From positions 1-64,000 of the forward strand of contig DATHBD010000059.1 of the NCBI GenBank assembly GCA_035296325.1: 64,000 nucleotides of DNA. Direction: 5' to 3'. The DNA comes from DATHBD01 sp035296325 (GTDB taxonomy: Bacteria > Actinomycetota > Actinomycetes > Mycobacteriales > Micromonosporaceae). Below are positions 26,332 to 34,851 of the stretch, piece by piece. The notes under the pieces are model-generated. The model was not told the DNA's origin, did not search any database, and saw only the letters and a list, made by a program, of their open reading frames with translations. Both the position numbers and the translations under genes were made by a program. Position 1 is the first letter of the stretch; the number at the start of each line of letters is the position of its first letter.

Positions 26332-26350
26332 GCGTTTCATATGTTCGAAC
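26332..26350. promoter_or_regulatory. 19-bp box 2, candidate IclR operator
   Basis: GCGTTTCATATGTTCGAAC differs from box 1 only at two positions. It lies between the iclR-type start and the -35 element of the divergent importer operon, where a bound regulator could act on both. Confidence 0.65.
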
Positions 26351-26356
26351 ACGATG

Positions 26357-26385
26357 TTGACTTCTGGTACGACGGATCATACGTT
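26357..26385 (+). promoter_or_regulatory. Promoter of the importer operon
   Basis: TTGACT (26357-26362) and TACGTT (26380-26385) are separated by 17 bp and lie about 60 bp before the substrate-binding-protein start. The candidate IclR box 2 ends 6 bp upstream of the -35 element. Confidence 0.65.
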
Positions 26386-26445
26386 CCCTCCCACCTCGGT
26401 TTCCCGACGTCTTTTCGCAGGTAGACGGCCCCTCGGAGGGATCAC

Positions 26446-27762
26446 ATGGACGGTTCGACGACCCCCGTCACCAGGCGCCAGCTCCTGCGCGCGGCCGGCT
26501 ACGGCATAGCCGGACTGGCCGTGCCCGGCCTCGCCGGGTGTGCGATCGGCGCCGGCAGCAGTGGCGGCGAGAGCGCCACCGCCACCCTGAAGATCGGCTT
26601 TGTCAGTCCTCGAACCGGCCCGGCGGCAAGCTTCGGCGAGCCCGACGGATACGTCCTGGACCTTGCCCGCAAGGCGTTCGACAGCGGCCTGAAGATCGGC
26701 GGAAAGGCATACCGCGTCGAGATTCTCGACAAGGACAGCCAGTCCAATCCGCAGCGGTCATCCCAGGTGGCCAACGACCTGATCAACGGCGATGGCGTGG
26801 ACCTGATGCTCACCACGTCGACGCCGGAGACGGTGAACCCGGTCTCGGACGCGTGCGAGGCCGCCGGTGTTCCCTGCATCTCCACGGTGGTTCCGTGGGA
26901 GGCGTGGTACTTCGGCCGGGGGGCCAAGCCGGACCAGAAGGACGCCTACAAGTACACCTTCCACTTCTGCTTCGGTGTCGAGCAGTTCCGCTCCGCGTAC
27001 ACGACGCTCTGGCCGCAGGTGACGACGAACAAGAAGACGGCCGTCATGTGGCCGAACGACTCCGACGGCAACGCGATCCGACGGGCACTGGGACCGCTGC
27101 TGGCCAAGGAGGGGTACGCCCTCGTGGACCCGGGTGCCTACACCAACGGCACCAATGACTACTCCTCGCAGATCGCCAGGTTCAAGGCGGAAGGCTGCGA
27201 AATCTTCAACACCTTCCCCATCCCGTCGGACTTCGCCACATTCTGGCGCCAGGCGGCGCAGCAGGGGTTTCGGCCGAAGATCGCGCAGGTCGCGAAGACC
27301 GGCCTGTTCCCGTCCCAGGTCGAGGCGTTGGGCCCGATCGGCATCGGGCTCGGCGGCGGCGCCTACTGGACACCCACCTACCCGTACACCTCCGCCCTGA
27401 CGAAGATCTCCGCCAAGGAGCTGGCCGAGGGCTACCAGAATGCCGCCGGCAAGCAGTGGACCCAGCAGCTGGGCCCCAGCCTCGCCCTCTTCGACGTGGC
27501 GGCGGCGGCCCTCCAGGGCGCGGCAGACCCCAAGGACAAGGCCGCGGTGGCCAAGGCCATCACCACGCTGGACGTGCAGACCCCGGTCGGCCGCCTCCAG
27601 TGGGGCAAGGGCCCCAACGCCAATGTCGTCGCCACGCCGATCCTGGGTGGACAGTGGGTGGCCGCGACGGACAGCAAATACAAGGTGGAGTTCGTCGTCT
27701 GCGAGAACTCCTCCGACCCGAACGTGCCGGTTGCCGGGCAACTGAAGCCGTACGGCGCATGA
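26446..27762 (+). CDS. ABC importer substrate-binding lipoprotein (HAAT/branched-chain amino acid type)
   Basis: The 438-residue protein has a Tat-type lipoprotein signal: TRRQLLRAAGYGIAGLAVPG followed by lipobox LAGC, cysteine about residue 27. The mature part (LKIGFVSPRTGPAASFGEPD, DLINGDGVDLMLTTSTPETV) is a type-I periplasmic binding fold of the Peripla_BP_6 family. It captures the ligand outside the membrane for the permeases encoded downstream. The family takes up branched-chain amino acids, amides or aromatic acids; flanking dehydrogenases favour a catabolic substrate. Its stop overlaps the next start (ATGA). Confidence 0.9.
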   Translation: MDGSTTPVTRRQLLRAAGYGIAGLAVPGLAGCAIGAGSSGGESATATLKIGFVSPRTGPAASFGEPDGYVLDLARKAFDSGLKIGGKAYRVEILDKDSQSNPQRSSQVANDLINGDGVDLMLTTSTPETVNPVSDACEAAGVPCISTVVPWEAWYFGRGAKPDQKDAYKYTFHFCFGVEQFRSAYTTLWPQVTTNKKTAVMWPNDSDGNAIRRALGPLLAKEGYALVDPGAYTNGTNDYSSQIARFKAEGCEIFNTFPIPSDFATFWRQAAQQGFRPKIAQVAKTGLFPSQVEALGPIGIGLGGGAYWTPTYPYTSALTKISAKELAEGYQNAAGKQWTQQLGPSLALFDVAAAALQGAADPKDKAAVAKAITTLDVQTPVGRLQWGKGPNANVVATPILGGQWVAATDSKYKVEFVVCENSSDPNVPVAGQLKPYGA

Positions 27763-28523
27763 CCGCAGCCGTGGCGCCGGAAGCCGGCCCGGCGCAGAGC
27801 GTGCCGGTGCTGGCCGGAGCCGGCCTGTCCAAGAGCTACGGCAACCTGCCGGTGCTCACCGAGGTCGACTTCGCGGTGTCCCGCGCCGCGGCGGTCGGCA
27901 TCGTCGGCCCGAACGGCGCGGGCAAGACGACCCTGCTCAACGTGCTCGCCGGCTCGGTGGCCCCGTCCGCCGGCACGGTCCGTATCGACGGGCAGGACGT
28001 GACCGCCCTGCGCCCGGAGCTGAGGTGTCGTCGCGGCGTCGGCCGGGCCTTCCAGATCCCCCGCCCGTTCGGCGGCATGACGGTCCTGGAGAACGTCATG
28101 GTGGGCGCGGCGTACGGGGCGCGACTGCCGCGCGCGGCAGCCTACGAACGGTGCGTCGAGGTGCTCGACCTGTGTGGCCTTGTCGAGTACGCGAACCGAC
28201 GCGCCGACAGCCTGGGCCTGCTGCACCGCAAGCGGCTCGAGCTGGCCCGGTCGGTCGCCACCAACCCGCGGGTGCTGCTGCTCGACGAGATCGGCGCCGG
28301 GCTGACCGACGCTGAGGCGGCCGAGCTGGTCGCCACGATCAAAGCGCTGCACAGCCTGGACATCAGCATCGTGTGGATCGAGCACATCGTCCACGTGCTG
28401 GTGCAGGTCGTCGAGCGGTTGGTATGCATGGACGCCGGCCGCATCATCGCCGACGGCGCTCCGGAGGCGGTGCTGCGCGACGCCGTCGTGATCGACGCCT
28501 ACCTCGGAACGGCGCGGACGTGA
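27759..28523 (+). CDS. ABC importer ATPase, LivG-like
   Basis: This 254-residue ATPase has Walker A GPNGAGKTT, the LivG-type GVGRAFQIPRPFGGMTVLENV region and Walker B LLLDEIGAGLTD. The signature region reads SLGLLHRKRLELARSVATNP, which lacks the usual LSxGQ or LPYG-x-Q form; LLLDEP is LLLDEI. These differences may weaken ATPase activity or mark a subfamily. The start overlaps the binding-protein stop, and its own stop overlaps the LivF-like start. Confidence 0.88.
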   Translation: MTAAVAPEAGPAQSVPVLAGAGLSKSYGNLPVLTEVDFAVSRAAAVGIVGPNGAGKTTLLNVLAGSVAPSAGTVRIDGQDVTALRPELRCRRGVGRAFQIPRPFGGMTVLENVMVGAAYGARLPRAAAYERCVEVLDLCGLVEYANRRADSLGLLHRKRLELARSVATNPRVLLLDEIGAGLTDAEAAELVATIKALHSLDISIVWIEHIVHVLVQVVERLVCMDAGRIIADGAPEAVLRDAVVIDAYLGTART

Positions 28524-29344
28524 CCGGCCCCGACGCGGACGGCCCCGACGCGGACGGCCCCGGCGCGGACGGCCCCGGCGCGGACGGCAGCCGCGCCCTC
28601 CTGCAGGTCCGGCACCTGGTGGCGAAGCATGGGCTGCTGCCCGCGGTACGCGACGTCTCGTTGTCGGTATCCGAAGGCGAGGTCGTCGCGCTGGTCGGCG
28701 CGAACGGTGCCGGCAAGTCGACGCTGCTGCGCACCATCGCCGGTGCGCACCCGGCCGCCGGCGGAGTGATCCGGTTCGACGGCAGGGAGATCACCGGTGT
28801 GCCGGCGCACCGGCGGGTCGCCGGTGGCCTCGCCCTGGTGCCCGAGGGCCGCCGGCTCTTCCCGGAGCTGACCGTCGAGGAGAACCTCCTCGTCGCCGGT
28901 CGACGTGCGCGTCCCGGGCCGTGGAACCTCGCCGCCGTGCTCGACGCGTTCCCGATGCTCCAGCCACTACGCGGCAGACCGGCCTCGACCCTGTCCGGCG
29001 GGCAGCAACAGGCGGCCGCCATCGGTCGGGCGCTGATGACCAACCCCCGGCTGCTGCTCATCGACGAGCTGTCCCTGGGACTGTCGCCGGTCGCCGTCGA
29101 CACCGTGTACGAGTCGCTGTCCGCGCTCATCCGCGGTGGCGCCACGCTCGTCCTCGTCGAGCAGGACCTGCAGCGGGCGCTGGCGGTGGCAGACCGGGTC
29201 GTGTGCCTGCTCGAAGGCCGGGTCGTCCTGCAGGCAGCCACCGACGCGGTGACCCGTGAAGAGGTGACCGAGGCGTACTTCGGCCTCGATCGACGTAGGC
29301 CCCGGAGGACTGGAGCGAACATGAGCAGTGGGGAGCCGGTATGA
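28520..29344 (+). CDS. ABC importer ATPase, LivF-like
   Basis: This 274-residue ATPase starts at GTG 28520 within the LivG-like stop (GTGA). Walker A is GANGAGKST, the signature TLSGGQQQAAAIGRALM and Walker B LLLIDELSLGLSP. The first ~20 residues are a low-complexity Asp-Gly-Pro tract encoded by 15-bp repeats, unusual for LivF proteins; the conserved domain starts at about residue 25. A later start is not obvious. It forms the second nucleotide-binding subunit of the importer. Confidence 0.88.
   Translation: MTGPDADGPDADGPGADGPGADGSRALLQVRHLVAKHGLLPAVRDVSLSVSEGEVVALVGANGAGKSTLLRTIAGAHPAAGGVIRFDGREITGVPAHRRVAGGLALVPEGRRLFPELTVEENLLVAGRRARPGPWNLAAVLDAFPMLQPLRGRPASTLSGGQQQAAAIGRALMTNPRLLLIDELSLGLSPVAVDTVYESLSALIRGGATLVLVEQDLQRALAVADRVVCLLEGRVVLQAATDAVTREEVTEAYFGLDRRRPRRTGANMSSGEPV
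28526..28585 (+). repeat. Four 15-bp tandem repeats in LivF-like N-terminus
   Basis: The unit GGCCCCGACGCGGAC occurs twice unchanged and twice with A to G at position 8. Being in frame, it encodes repeated Gly-Pro-(Asp/Gly)-Ala-Asp at the N-terminus of the LivF-like ATPase, and copy number may vary without breaking the gene. Confidence 0.9.
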
Positions 29345-30219
29345 GCCTGGTCAACGCGATCGTGCAGGGGCTGTTCCTCGGCGGCCTGTACGCCCTCCTC
29401 GCGTGCGGGCTGTCGCTGATGTTCGGGGTCATGCGGATCATCAACCTGGCCCACGGCGACATCGCGGTGCTCGGCGCGTTCGGAGTCTGGTACGTCGTCA
29501 CCGAGGCGCACCTGTCGCCGCTGCTGGCACTGGTGCTGGTCCTGCCGGTGATGCTGGTGTTCGGCTACGCCCTGCAGCGCCTGGTCCTGGCCCCCAGCCT
29601 TCGGTCCGGGCCGCTCACCCCGCTGCTCACCACGTTCGGACTGGCGATCGTCCTCCAGAATGCGATGCTGCAGCTCTTCTCCCCGGATGTCCGCTCCCTC
29701 GCCGCCTCGACCGGTGCACTCTCCACCGGCAGTTGGCAGCTGACCTCGCAACTGTCCGTGCCCTATCTCGGCGTGCTGATCCTCGCCGTCGCCGTCGCGG
29801 TCCTCGGGGGACTGCAGCTGGTCCTGCGCCGGACCGGCTTCGGCCGGGAGATGCGGGCCACGGCGCAGGACCCGGACACCGCCGCGCTCGTCGGGGTGCC
29901 GGCCGCCGCGATCTACGCCCGGGCCACCGCGATCGCCGCGGCAACGGCCGCCCTGGCCGGCGCGTTCCTCGCGATCCACTCCACGTTCGACGCCTCCAGC
30001 GGTCCCATCCAGCTGATCTTCGCGTTCGAAGCGGTCGTCATCGGCGGGCTGGGTTCGCTGTGGGGCACCCTCGGCGGCGGGATACTCCTCGGCATCGCCC
30101 AGACGATCGGCGCGACGATCGACCCGCAGTACTCGATCCTCGCCGGCCACCTGGTGTTCCTCGCGATCCTGGCCAGCCCGCGCGGTCGGCTCATCGCGAT
30201 GCGGGGTGCCCGCAGATGA
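29341..30219 (+). CDS. ABC importer permease, LivH-like
   Basis: This 292-residue membrane protein has about 8 helices and the LivH hallmarks GLFLGGLYALLACGLSLMFG followed by IINLAHGDIAVLGAF, and near the end FAFEAVVIGGLGSLWGTLGG. It forms half of the translocation pore. It is coupled to both neighbours through ATGA overlaps. Confidence 0.92.
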   Translation: MSLVNAIVQGLFLGGLYALLACGLSLMFGVMRIINLAHGDIAVLGAFGVWYVVTEAHLSPLLALVLVLPVMLVFGYALQRLVLAPSLRSGPLTPLLTTFGLAIVLQNAMLQLFSPDVRSLAASTGALSTGSWQLTSQLSVPYLGVLILAVAVAVLGGLQLVLRRTGFGREMRATAQDPDTAALVGVPAAAIYARATAIAAATAALAGAFLAIHSTFDASSGPIQLIFAFEAVVIGGLGSLWGTLGGGILLGIAQTIGATIDPQYSILAGHLVFLAILASPRGRLIAMRGARR

Positions 30220-31244
30220 GCACCCTCACCAGCCGGCGACCGGGTTGGACCGTGCACCGGTCCAACCCCGCCTCGCGGATCGGCTCCGGCGCCCTGGTCG
30301 TGACCGCGCTCGTCCTCTTCGCGGTCCCGCAGGTCTTCGGTGCCAACGTGGTCCAGCAGCTGACCGGCCTGTTGATCTTTCTCATCCTGGCCACCATGTG
30401 GAACGCCCTGGCCGGGTACGCCGGCCTGGTGTCGGTCGGCCAGCAGGCGTTCATCGGGGCCGGCGCGTACGGCACGATCTTCCTCACCCAGCGCGGCGTC
30501 GCGCCGTACCTCGCCGTGGTCCTCGCCGCCCTCGCCTCGGCGGTGCTCGCCGCGATCCTGTCCCCACTCGTGCTGCGGCTGCGCGGCGGCCAGTTCGCGG
30601 TCGGCACCTGGGTCGTCGCGGAGGCCATCGCGCTGCTGGTGGTGCTGGACGAGAGTCTGGGCGGGGGCACCGGGGTCTCGCTGCGCGGCCTGAATGCCTA
30701 CGAGCCGCACGTGCGCCGCGCGCTCACCTACTGGTTGACGCTCGGGTTCGTGGTGCTGCTGCTCGGGCTGCTCTTCCTGCTGCTGCGGCACCGTACCGGC
30801 GCGGCGCTCCAGGCGATCCGGGACGACGAGGACGCGGCCGCGTCGCTCGGCGTACGGGTGATGCCGCTGAAGTTCGTCCTCTACGTGCTGGCCGGTTTCG
30901 GATGCGGTGCCGCGGGAGCGCTGACGCTGGCCAACACGCTGTTCATCCAACCGCAGTCCATCTTCGGCGTGCACTGGTCGGCGTACATGATCTTCATGGT
31001 CCTGGTCGGCGGGCTGGGCACGTTCGAGGGACCGATCATCGGTGCGCTGCTGTTCTTCGTCGTCCAGTACCAGTTCGCCGACCTGGGCGCGTGGTACCTC
31101 ATCGGCCTCGGCCTGACCGCGGTCGCCTTCGCCCTGTTCCTGCCGCGCGGTGTGTGGAGCCTGGTCACCGATCGGCACCAGATACGCCTCCTGCCGGTCG
31201 GATACCATTTGCGCACTCAGCAGGACCGACCAGCCAAGCGGTGA
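30216..31244 (+). CDS. ABC importer permease, LivM-like
   Basis: This 342-residue membrane protein has about 10 helices and LivM motifs: NALAGYAGLVSVGQQAFIGAG, LQAIRDDEDAAASLGV (cytoplasmic coupling region) and FMVLVGGLGTFEGPIIGALL. It pairs with the LivH-like subunit and completes a five-gene importer (binding protein, two ATPases, two permeases). Confidence 0.92.
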   Translation: MSTLTSRRPGWTVHRSNPASRIGSGALVVTALVLFAVPQVFGANVVQQLTGLLIFLILATMWNALAGYAGLVSVGQQAFIGAGAYGTIFLTQRGVAPYLAVVLAALASAVLAAILSPLVLRLRGGQFAVGTWVVAEAIALLVVLDESLGGGTGVSLRGLNAYEPHVRRALTYWLTLGFVVLLLGLLFLLLRHRTGAALQAIRDDEDAAASLGVRVMPLKFVLYVLAGFGCGAAGALTLANTLFIQPQSIFGVHWSAYMIFMVLVGGLGTFEGPIIGALLFFVVQYQFADLGAWYLIGLGLTAVAFALFLPRGVWSLVTDRHQIRLLPVGYHLRTQQDRPAKR

Positions 31245-31262
31245 CCGGGGAGACTTGAAGGC

Positions 31263-32720
31263 GTGACCGTCACGGTCCGGCACTACATCGACGGCGACTG
31301 GCAGGCCGCATCCAGCGGCGCCGGGTACCCGGACATCAACCCCTGGACCGGCGAGGCCCTGGCCACGGTGGCCGCCGGCAACGCGGATGACGCGCGGCGG
31401 GCCATCGCCGCCGCGCACGCCGCCTTCCCCACCTGGGCCGCGGTGCGACCGGCCGAGCGCCAGCTGGTGTTTCTACGCGCCGCCGAGGCACTCGACCGAC
31501 GCCGCGACCGGATCGCCGGGCTGCTGGCCGCCGAGACCGGCTGTGGTCGCCACTTCGCCACCGTCCAGATGGACTTCGCCGTGTCCCTGCTGCGGCAGGC
31601 GGGCGGGCTGGCGTATGCCGCGATCGGGCAGGTGATGCCGTCGGACGTCGCCGGCGCCAGCGCGGTCGCGATGCGCCGGCCGGTCGGCGTCGTTGCCGCG
31701 ATCGCGCCGTGGAACGCCTCGCTGGTCCTGTCCGGCCGGAGCATCGTGGGGCCGCTGGCGCTGGGCAACACGGTGGTGCTCAAGCCGTCGGAGGAGTCGC
31801 CGATCACCGGCGGCACCCTCTGGGCGGAGCTGTTCGCGGAGGCGGGGCTGCCGCCGGGAGCCCTCAATGTCGTCACGCACGCCCCGGGCGAGGCCGGCAC
31901 GATCGCGGAGGAGCTGATCGCGAACCCGCACGTGCGCCGGATCAACTTCACCGGCTCGACCGTCACCGGCCGACGCGTCGCCGAGCAGGCCGGCCGGCAT
32001 CTCAAGCGGGTCGTGTTGCAGCTCAGTGGCCAGAATCCGCTGCTGGTCCTCGGCGACGCCGACGTTGCGTACGCCGTCGAGGCCGCCACCTACGGCGCTT
32101 TCGTCCACACCGGTCAGGTCTGCATGTGCGCCCGCCGGATCTTCGTGGAGCGGTCCATCGCCGACGAGTTCACCGAGCGGTTCGCCGACAAGGTGGCCGG
32201 CCTGCCGACCGGCGACCCGGGCGACCCCCGTACCGTCGTCGGACCGCTGATCAACAAATGGGCGCTGTCACTCATCACCCGCCGGGTGGAGGAGGCGGTC
32301 GGCATGGGCGCCCGGGTGCTGGCCGGCGGCACACCGGCGCCGCCCTGCTACCCGGCGACGGTCCTCACCGACGTCCACCCGGAGGCCGAGATCGCGTTCG
32401 ACGAGACGTTCGGGCCGGTGGTCATCCTGGAGGTGGTCGACGACGCCGAGCACGCCGTCCGGCGCGCCAACGACTCACGGTTCGGGCTGACCGCCGGTGT
32501 GCTCACCGCTGACCCGTACCGCGGCGCCGAGATCGCGCGGCGGTTGGAGTCCGGCATCGTCCACGTCAACGACCAGCCGGTCAACGACGAGCCGCAGATG
32601 CCGTTCGGCGGCGTCAAGGACAGCGGCTGGGGCCGCTTCGGTGTCGGCTTCGCCGTGGAGGAGTTCTCCGACCTCCAGTGGATCACCACACGTGGGGAAG
32701 CCAGGACGTTCCCGTTCTGA
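31263..32720 (+). CDS. Aldehyde dehydrogenase superfamily protein with altered catalytic base
   Basis: This 485-residue ALDH fold has Asn151 in APWN, FTGSTVTGRR, and a nucleophile Cys287 in GQVCMCARR. The usual LELGGK motif reads LQLSGQN, with Gln253 at the position of the general-base Glu that activates water in ALDHs. The enzyme may therefore be slow at acyl hydrolysis, may use another residue, or may have a CoA-acylating or other role. It follows the importer by 18 bp with GAAGG before GTG 31263, so it belongs to the same operon and probably acts on a metabolite of the imported compound. Confidence 0.87.
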   Translation: MTVTVRHYIDGDWQAASSGAGYPDINPWTGEALATVAAGNADDARRAIAAAHAAFPTWAAVRPAERQLVFLRAAEALDRRRDRIAGLLAAETGCGRHFATVQMDFAVSLLRQAGGLAYAAIGQVMPSDVAGASAVAMRRPVGVVAAIAPWNASLVLSGRSIVGPLALGNTVVLKPSEESPITGGTLWAELFAEAGLPPGALNVVTHAPGEAGTIAEELIANPHVRRINFTGSTVTGRRVAEQAGRHLKRVVLQLSGQNPLLVLGDADVAYAVEAATYGAFVHTGQVCMCARRIFVERSIADEFTERFADKVAGLPTGDPGDPRTVVGPLINKWALSLITRRVEEAVGMGARVLAGGTPAPPCYPATVLTDVHPEAEIAFDETFGPVVILEVVDDAEHAVRRANDSRFGLTAGVLTADPYRGAEIARRLESGIVHVNDQPVNDEPQMPFGGVKDSGWGRFGVGFAVEEFSDLQWITTRGEARTFPF

Positions 32721-32815
32721 CCGCCGTGCGCCACCGCTGATTGTCTGTACCCGAGCGGTGCCGCCACCTGCGGATCACCTGTGGGCGGAGGGGCGCGGAA
32801 GTGGGTGCGCCAGGT

Positions 32816-34144
32816 TCAGGGAAGCCATACGTCCGTCCAGGTGATGCCGTCCATCGACAGATGCACCAGGGCCGGCTTGCCGCTCGCCCGCGAGGTCGAA
32901 CCCCCGAACGACGTCGCGACCAACCAGGGGCCGGATCGGCCCAGACCGACCACGTCGGCGGGAGCGTGCGGGATCGACTCGAATGTCTTCGCGCCGACGG
33001 CCTGCCGGTACAGGGTGCCGTCGGCCGCGAGGATGATGTCGCCGTTCGCCATCACCTCCGCACCGCCGATCCCATGGACCAGCCGATTCTCCGTGCTCGG
33101 GCTCAACGTGGGCAGGACAAGCTGCTCCCAGGTCGTGCCGGCGTCGACCGATCGGAAGATCGGCTGCACGGCGGACACGCCGTCGGCCGCGCCGCCGTGG
33201 ATCCCGACACATACCGTCCGGCCGTCGAGCGTGCTGACCCAGCTCGTCCATGACTCACCGGCTGGCAGCGGTGCCGGGTACAGCGGTCGCCAGCGCGTCC
33301 CTCCGTCTGCCGTGGTGAGCACGCAGCCCTGCTTGGCGGCGGTGGCGCACGGCACCCATCGCGTGCCGTCACTGGCCCGCACCGCCGGCTGGTGCACCGT
33401 GGTGTCAACCATTGTCGGTTGCGCTTCGGTTGGACCGGGCGCCAACCGGCTCACGGTGCCGTCGGCTGCGACCACCTGCAGCGTCGGCGGCTCTGTCGGC
33501 GGCTCTGTCGGCGGCTTCCCCGGCGCTACCGCCAGCAGGGCGTCCGATGGAACGCTCGGCACGGTCGCCGTGGGCTCGGCAGGGTCCTCCTGCCACGTGC
33601 GTCCGCCGTCGCGGGTGAGCCAGCGACGACCGTGTTCCGCGGAGTGCACCGCGACGGTGCCCGGCCCGATCACGGTGAGCACGTGCCCCTGGTCACTGCT
33701 CAGCAGCTGTGCCGGAATGGTCACGTCGGACCACCTGGAGCCGCCGACCGAGGTCGCCGCCAGACGCAGCCGGCATTCGGTCGTGCCGGGAATCGCCTCG
33801 GTGTCCGGGCCGGGCGGTGAGCCCTGCGACATCTCGACGCATTCGCTCACCAGCACGTAGCCGTGGTCACGGTCGGCGAAGCCGACTCCATGGACGACGG
33901 TGAAGCTCGTCGGCGCCGTGTTCTGCGGAGGCTCGGCTGGGTCGAAGCCGTGGCCGGTCCAGGGCCGGGCCGCGGCCGTCGCACCGCCGACCACCACGAG
34001 CACCGCCATCGCGGCGGCGACCTGGGCAACCGTGTGTCGGCGCTGGGACCGACGGACCCGGGCCAGCATCACCGTCCGGTCCAGGGCGACCGTGGACTCG
34101 GGGTCGGTGAACTCTTCACGCAGCAGACGCTCAACTGTTTCCAT
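32816..34144 (-). CDS. Membrane-anchored sialidase-like (BNR/Asp-box) repeat protein
   Basis: This 442-residue protein has a cytoplasmic N-terminus of about 38 residues (METVERLLREEFTD...), one membrane helix (around residues 40-60) and an outer domain. The outer part has repeated Asp-boxes: LTRDGGRTWQ, TTADGGTRWR and SVDAGTTWEQ, indicating a beta-propeller. A short EPPT repeat links two blades. It overlaps the end of the sigma-factor gene by 14 nt, and GGAGG for its start lies in that gene. A sensor or anti-sigma-like role is possible, but no zinc-finger anti-sigma domain is seen. Confidence 0.75.
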   Translation of the reverse strand: METVERLLREEFTDPESTVALDRTVMLARVRRSQRRHTVAQVAAAMAVLVVVGGATAAARPWTGHGFDPAEPPQNTAPTSFTVVHGVGFADRDHGYVLVSECVEMSQGSPPGPDTEAIPGTTECRLRLAATSVGGSRWSDVTIPAQLLSSDQGHVLTVIGPGTVAVHSAEHGRRWLTRDGGRTWQEDPAEPTATVPSVPSDALLAVAPGKPPTEPPTEPPTLQVVAADGTVSRLAPGPTEAQPTMVDTTVHQPAVRASDGTRWVPCATAAKQGCVLTTADGGTRWRPLYPAPLPAGESWTSWVSTLDGRTVCVGIHGGAADGVSAVQPIFRSVDAGTTWEQLVLPTLSPSTENRLVHGIGGAEVMANGDIILAADGTLYRQAVGAKTFESIPHAPADVVGLGRSGPWLVATSFGGSTSRASGKPALVHLSMDGITWTDVWLP

Positions 34145-34640
34145 GGGACACCTCCGTAACGCCGGGAGCAGGCACCATGGCCCGCAACGCGATCAGGCCG
34201 CGCCGACGTAGTGACCGAACTGTCGAGGTTTCGCGGCCCAGCAGTTCGGCGATGCTGTCGTCGGGTAGGTCGTCGAGATAGGTCAGGACCAGCACGGCGC
34301 GCTGCAGTCGGGGGAGCCCACGCAGCGCCCGGCGGAGCTCGTCGCGCGCCTCTACGGCGGCAAAGCCCCGCTCCGCCGAGGACGTCTCCTGGTACGGCTC
34401 CTCGATGGGGCGGCGACGGAGCACCCGCCATCGGCTGACGTACGTCCGGAACATGATGGTTCGTGCGTACCCGAGCGGGTTACCGTCACGTTCGATTCGC
34501 CGCCAGGCCCGGCCCAGCTTCACCAGCGTGTCCTGAACGAGGTCCTCGCTGGCGTGCCGACCGCCGGTCAGGGCATAGGCGTACCGGCTCAGCGTCGGCA
34601 GACTCGCGCCGACGAACTCCTCAAATCCGGGATCTCGCAT
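34131..34640 (-). CDS. SigE-family ECF sigma factor
   Basis: This 169-residue protein has ECF sigma regions 2 (ASEDLVQDTLVKLGRAW, GNPLGYARTIMFRTYVSRW) and 4 (LPRLQRAVLVLTYLDDLPDDSIAELLG, STVRSLRRRGL). This is the short actinobacterial SigE-type group. It recruits RNA polymerase to its own regulon. ATG 34640 has GGAGGAAG upstream. It is co-transcribed with the BNR-repeat membrane protein, which probably senses or responds to the same signal. Confidence 0.92.
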   Translation of the reverse strand: MRDPGFEEFVGASLPTLSRYAYALTGGRHASEDLVQDTLVKLGRAWRRIERDGNPLGYARTIMFRTYVSRWRVLRRRPIEEPYQETSSAERGFAAVEARDELRRALRGLPRLQRAVLVLTYLDDLPDDSIAELLGRETSTVRSLRRRGLIALRAMVPAPGVTEVSHGNS

Positions 34641-34729
34641 CGACTTCCTCCGCCCTGGCTCTTCACACTACGTACGCCCGGGGCGAGCGAATTGTTGCGC
34701 CGATCGAACGCCTTCGCTCCACAACACCG

Positions 34730-34769
34730 GGCGCTGTGGTCGACTTGGCGGCGCTGTGGTCGACTTGGC
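34730..34769. repeat. 20-bp tandem duplication
   Basis: GGCGCTGTGGTCGACTTGGC occurs twice in a row (34730-34749, 34750-34769), followed by GGCGCTG of a third partial copy. It lies between the divergent sigma-factor and helicase genes; no role is evident. Confidence 0.85.
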
Positions 34770-34851
34770 GGCGCTGCGGAAGGCAGCGGAGCTGAACGAC
34801 GAACCGTGAGGTCTCACGTCACCGGTCGGGCACATTCACTCCATCGGGCGG

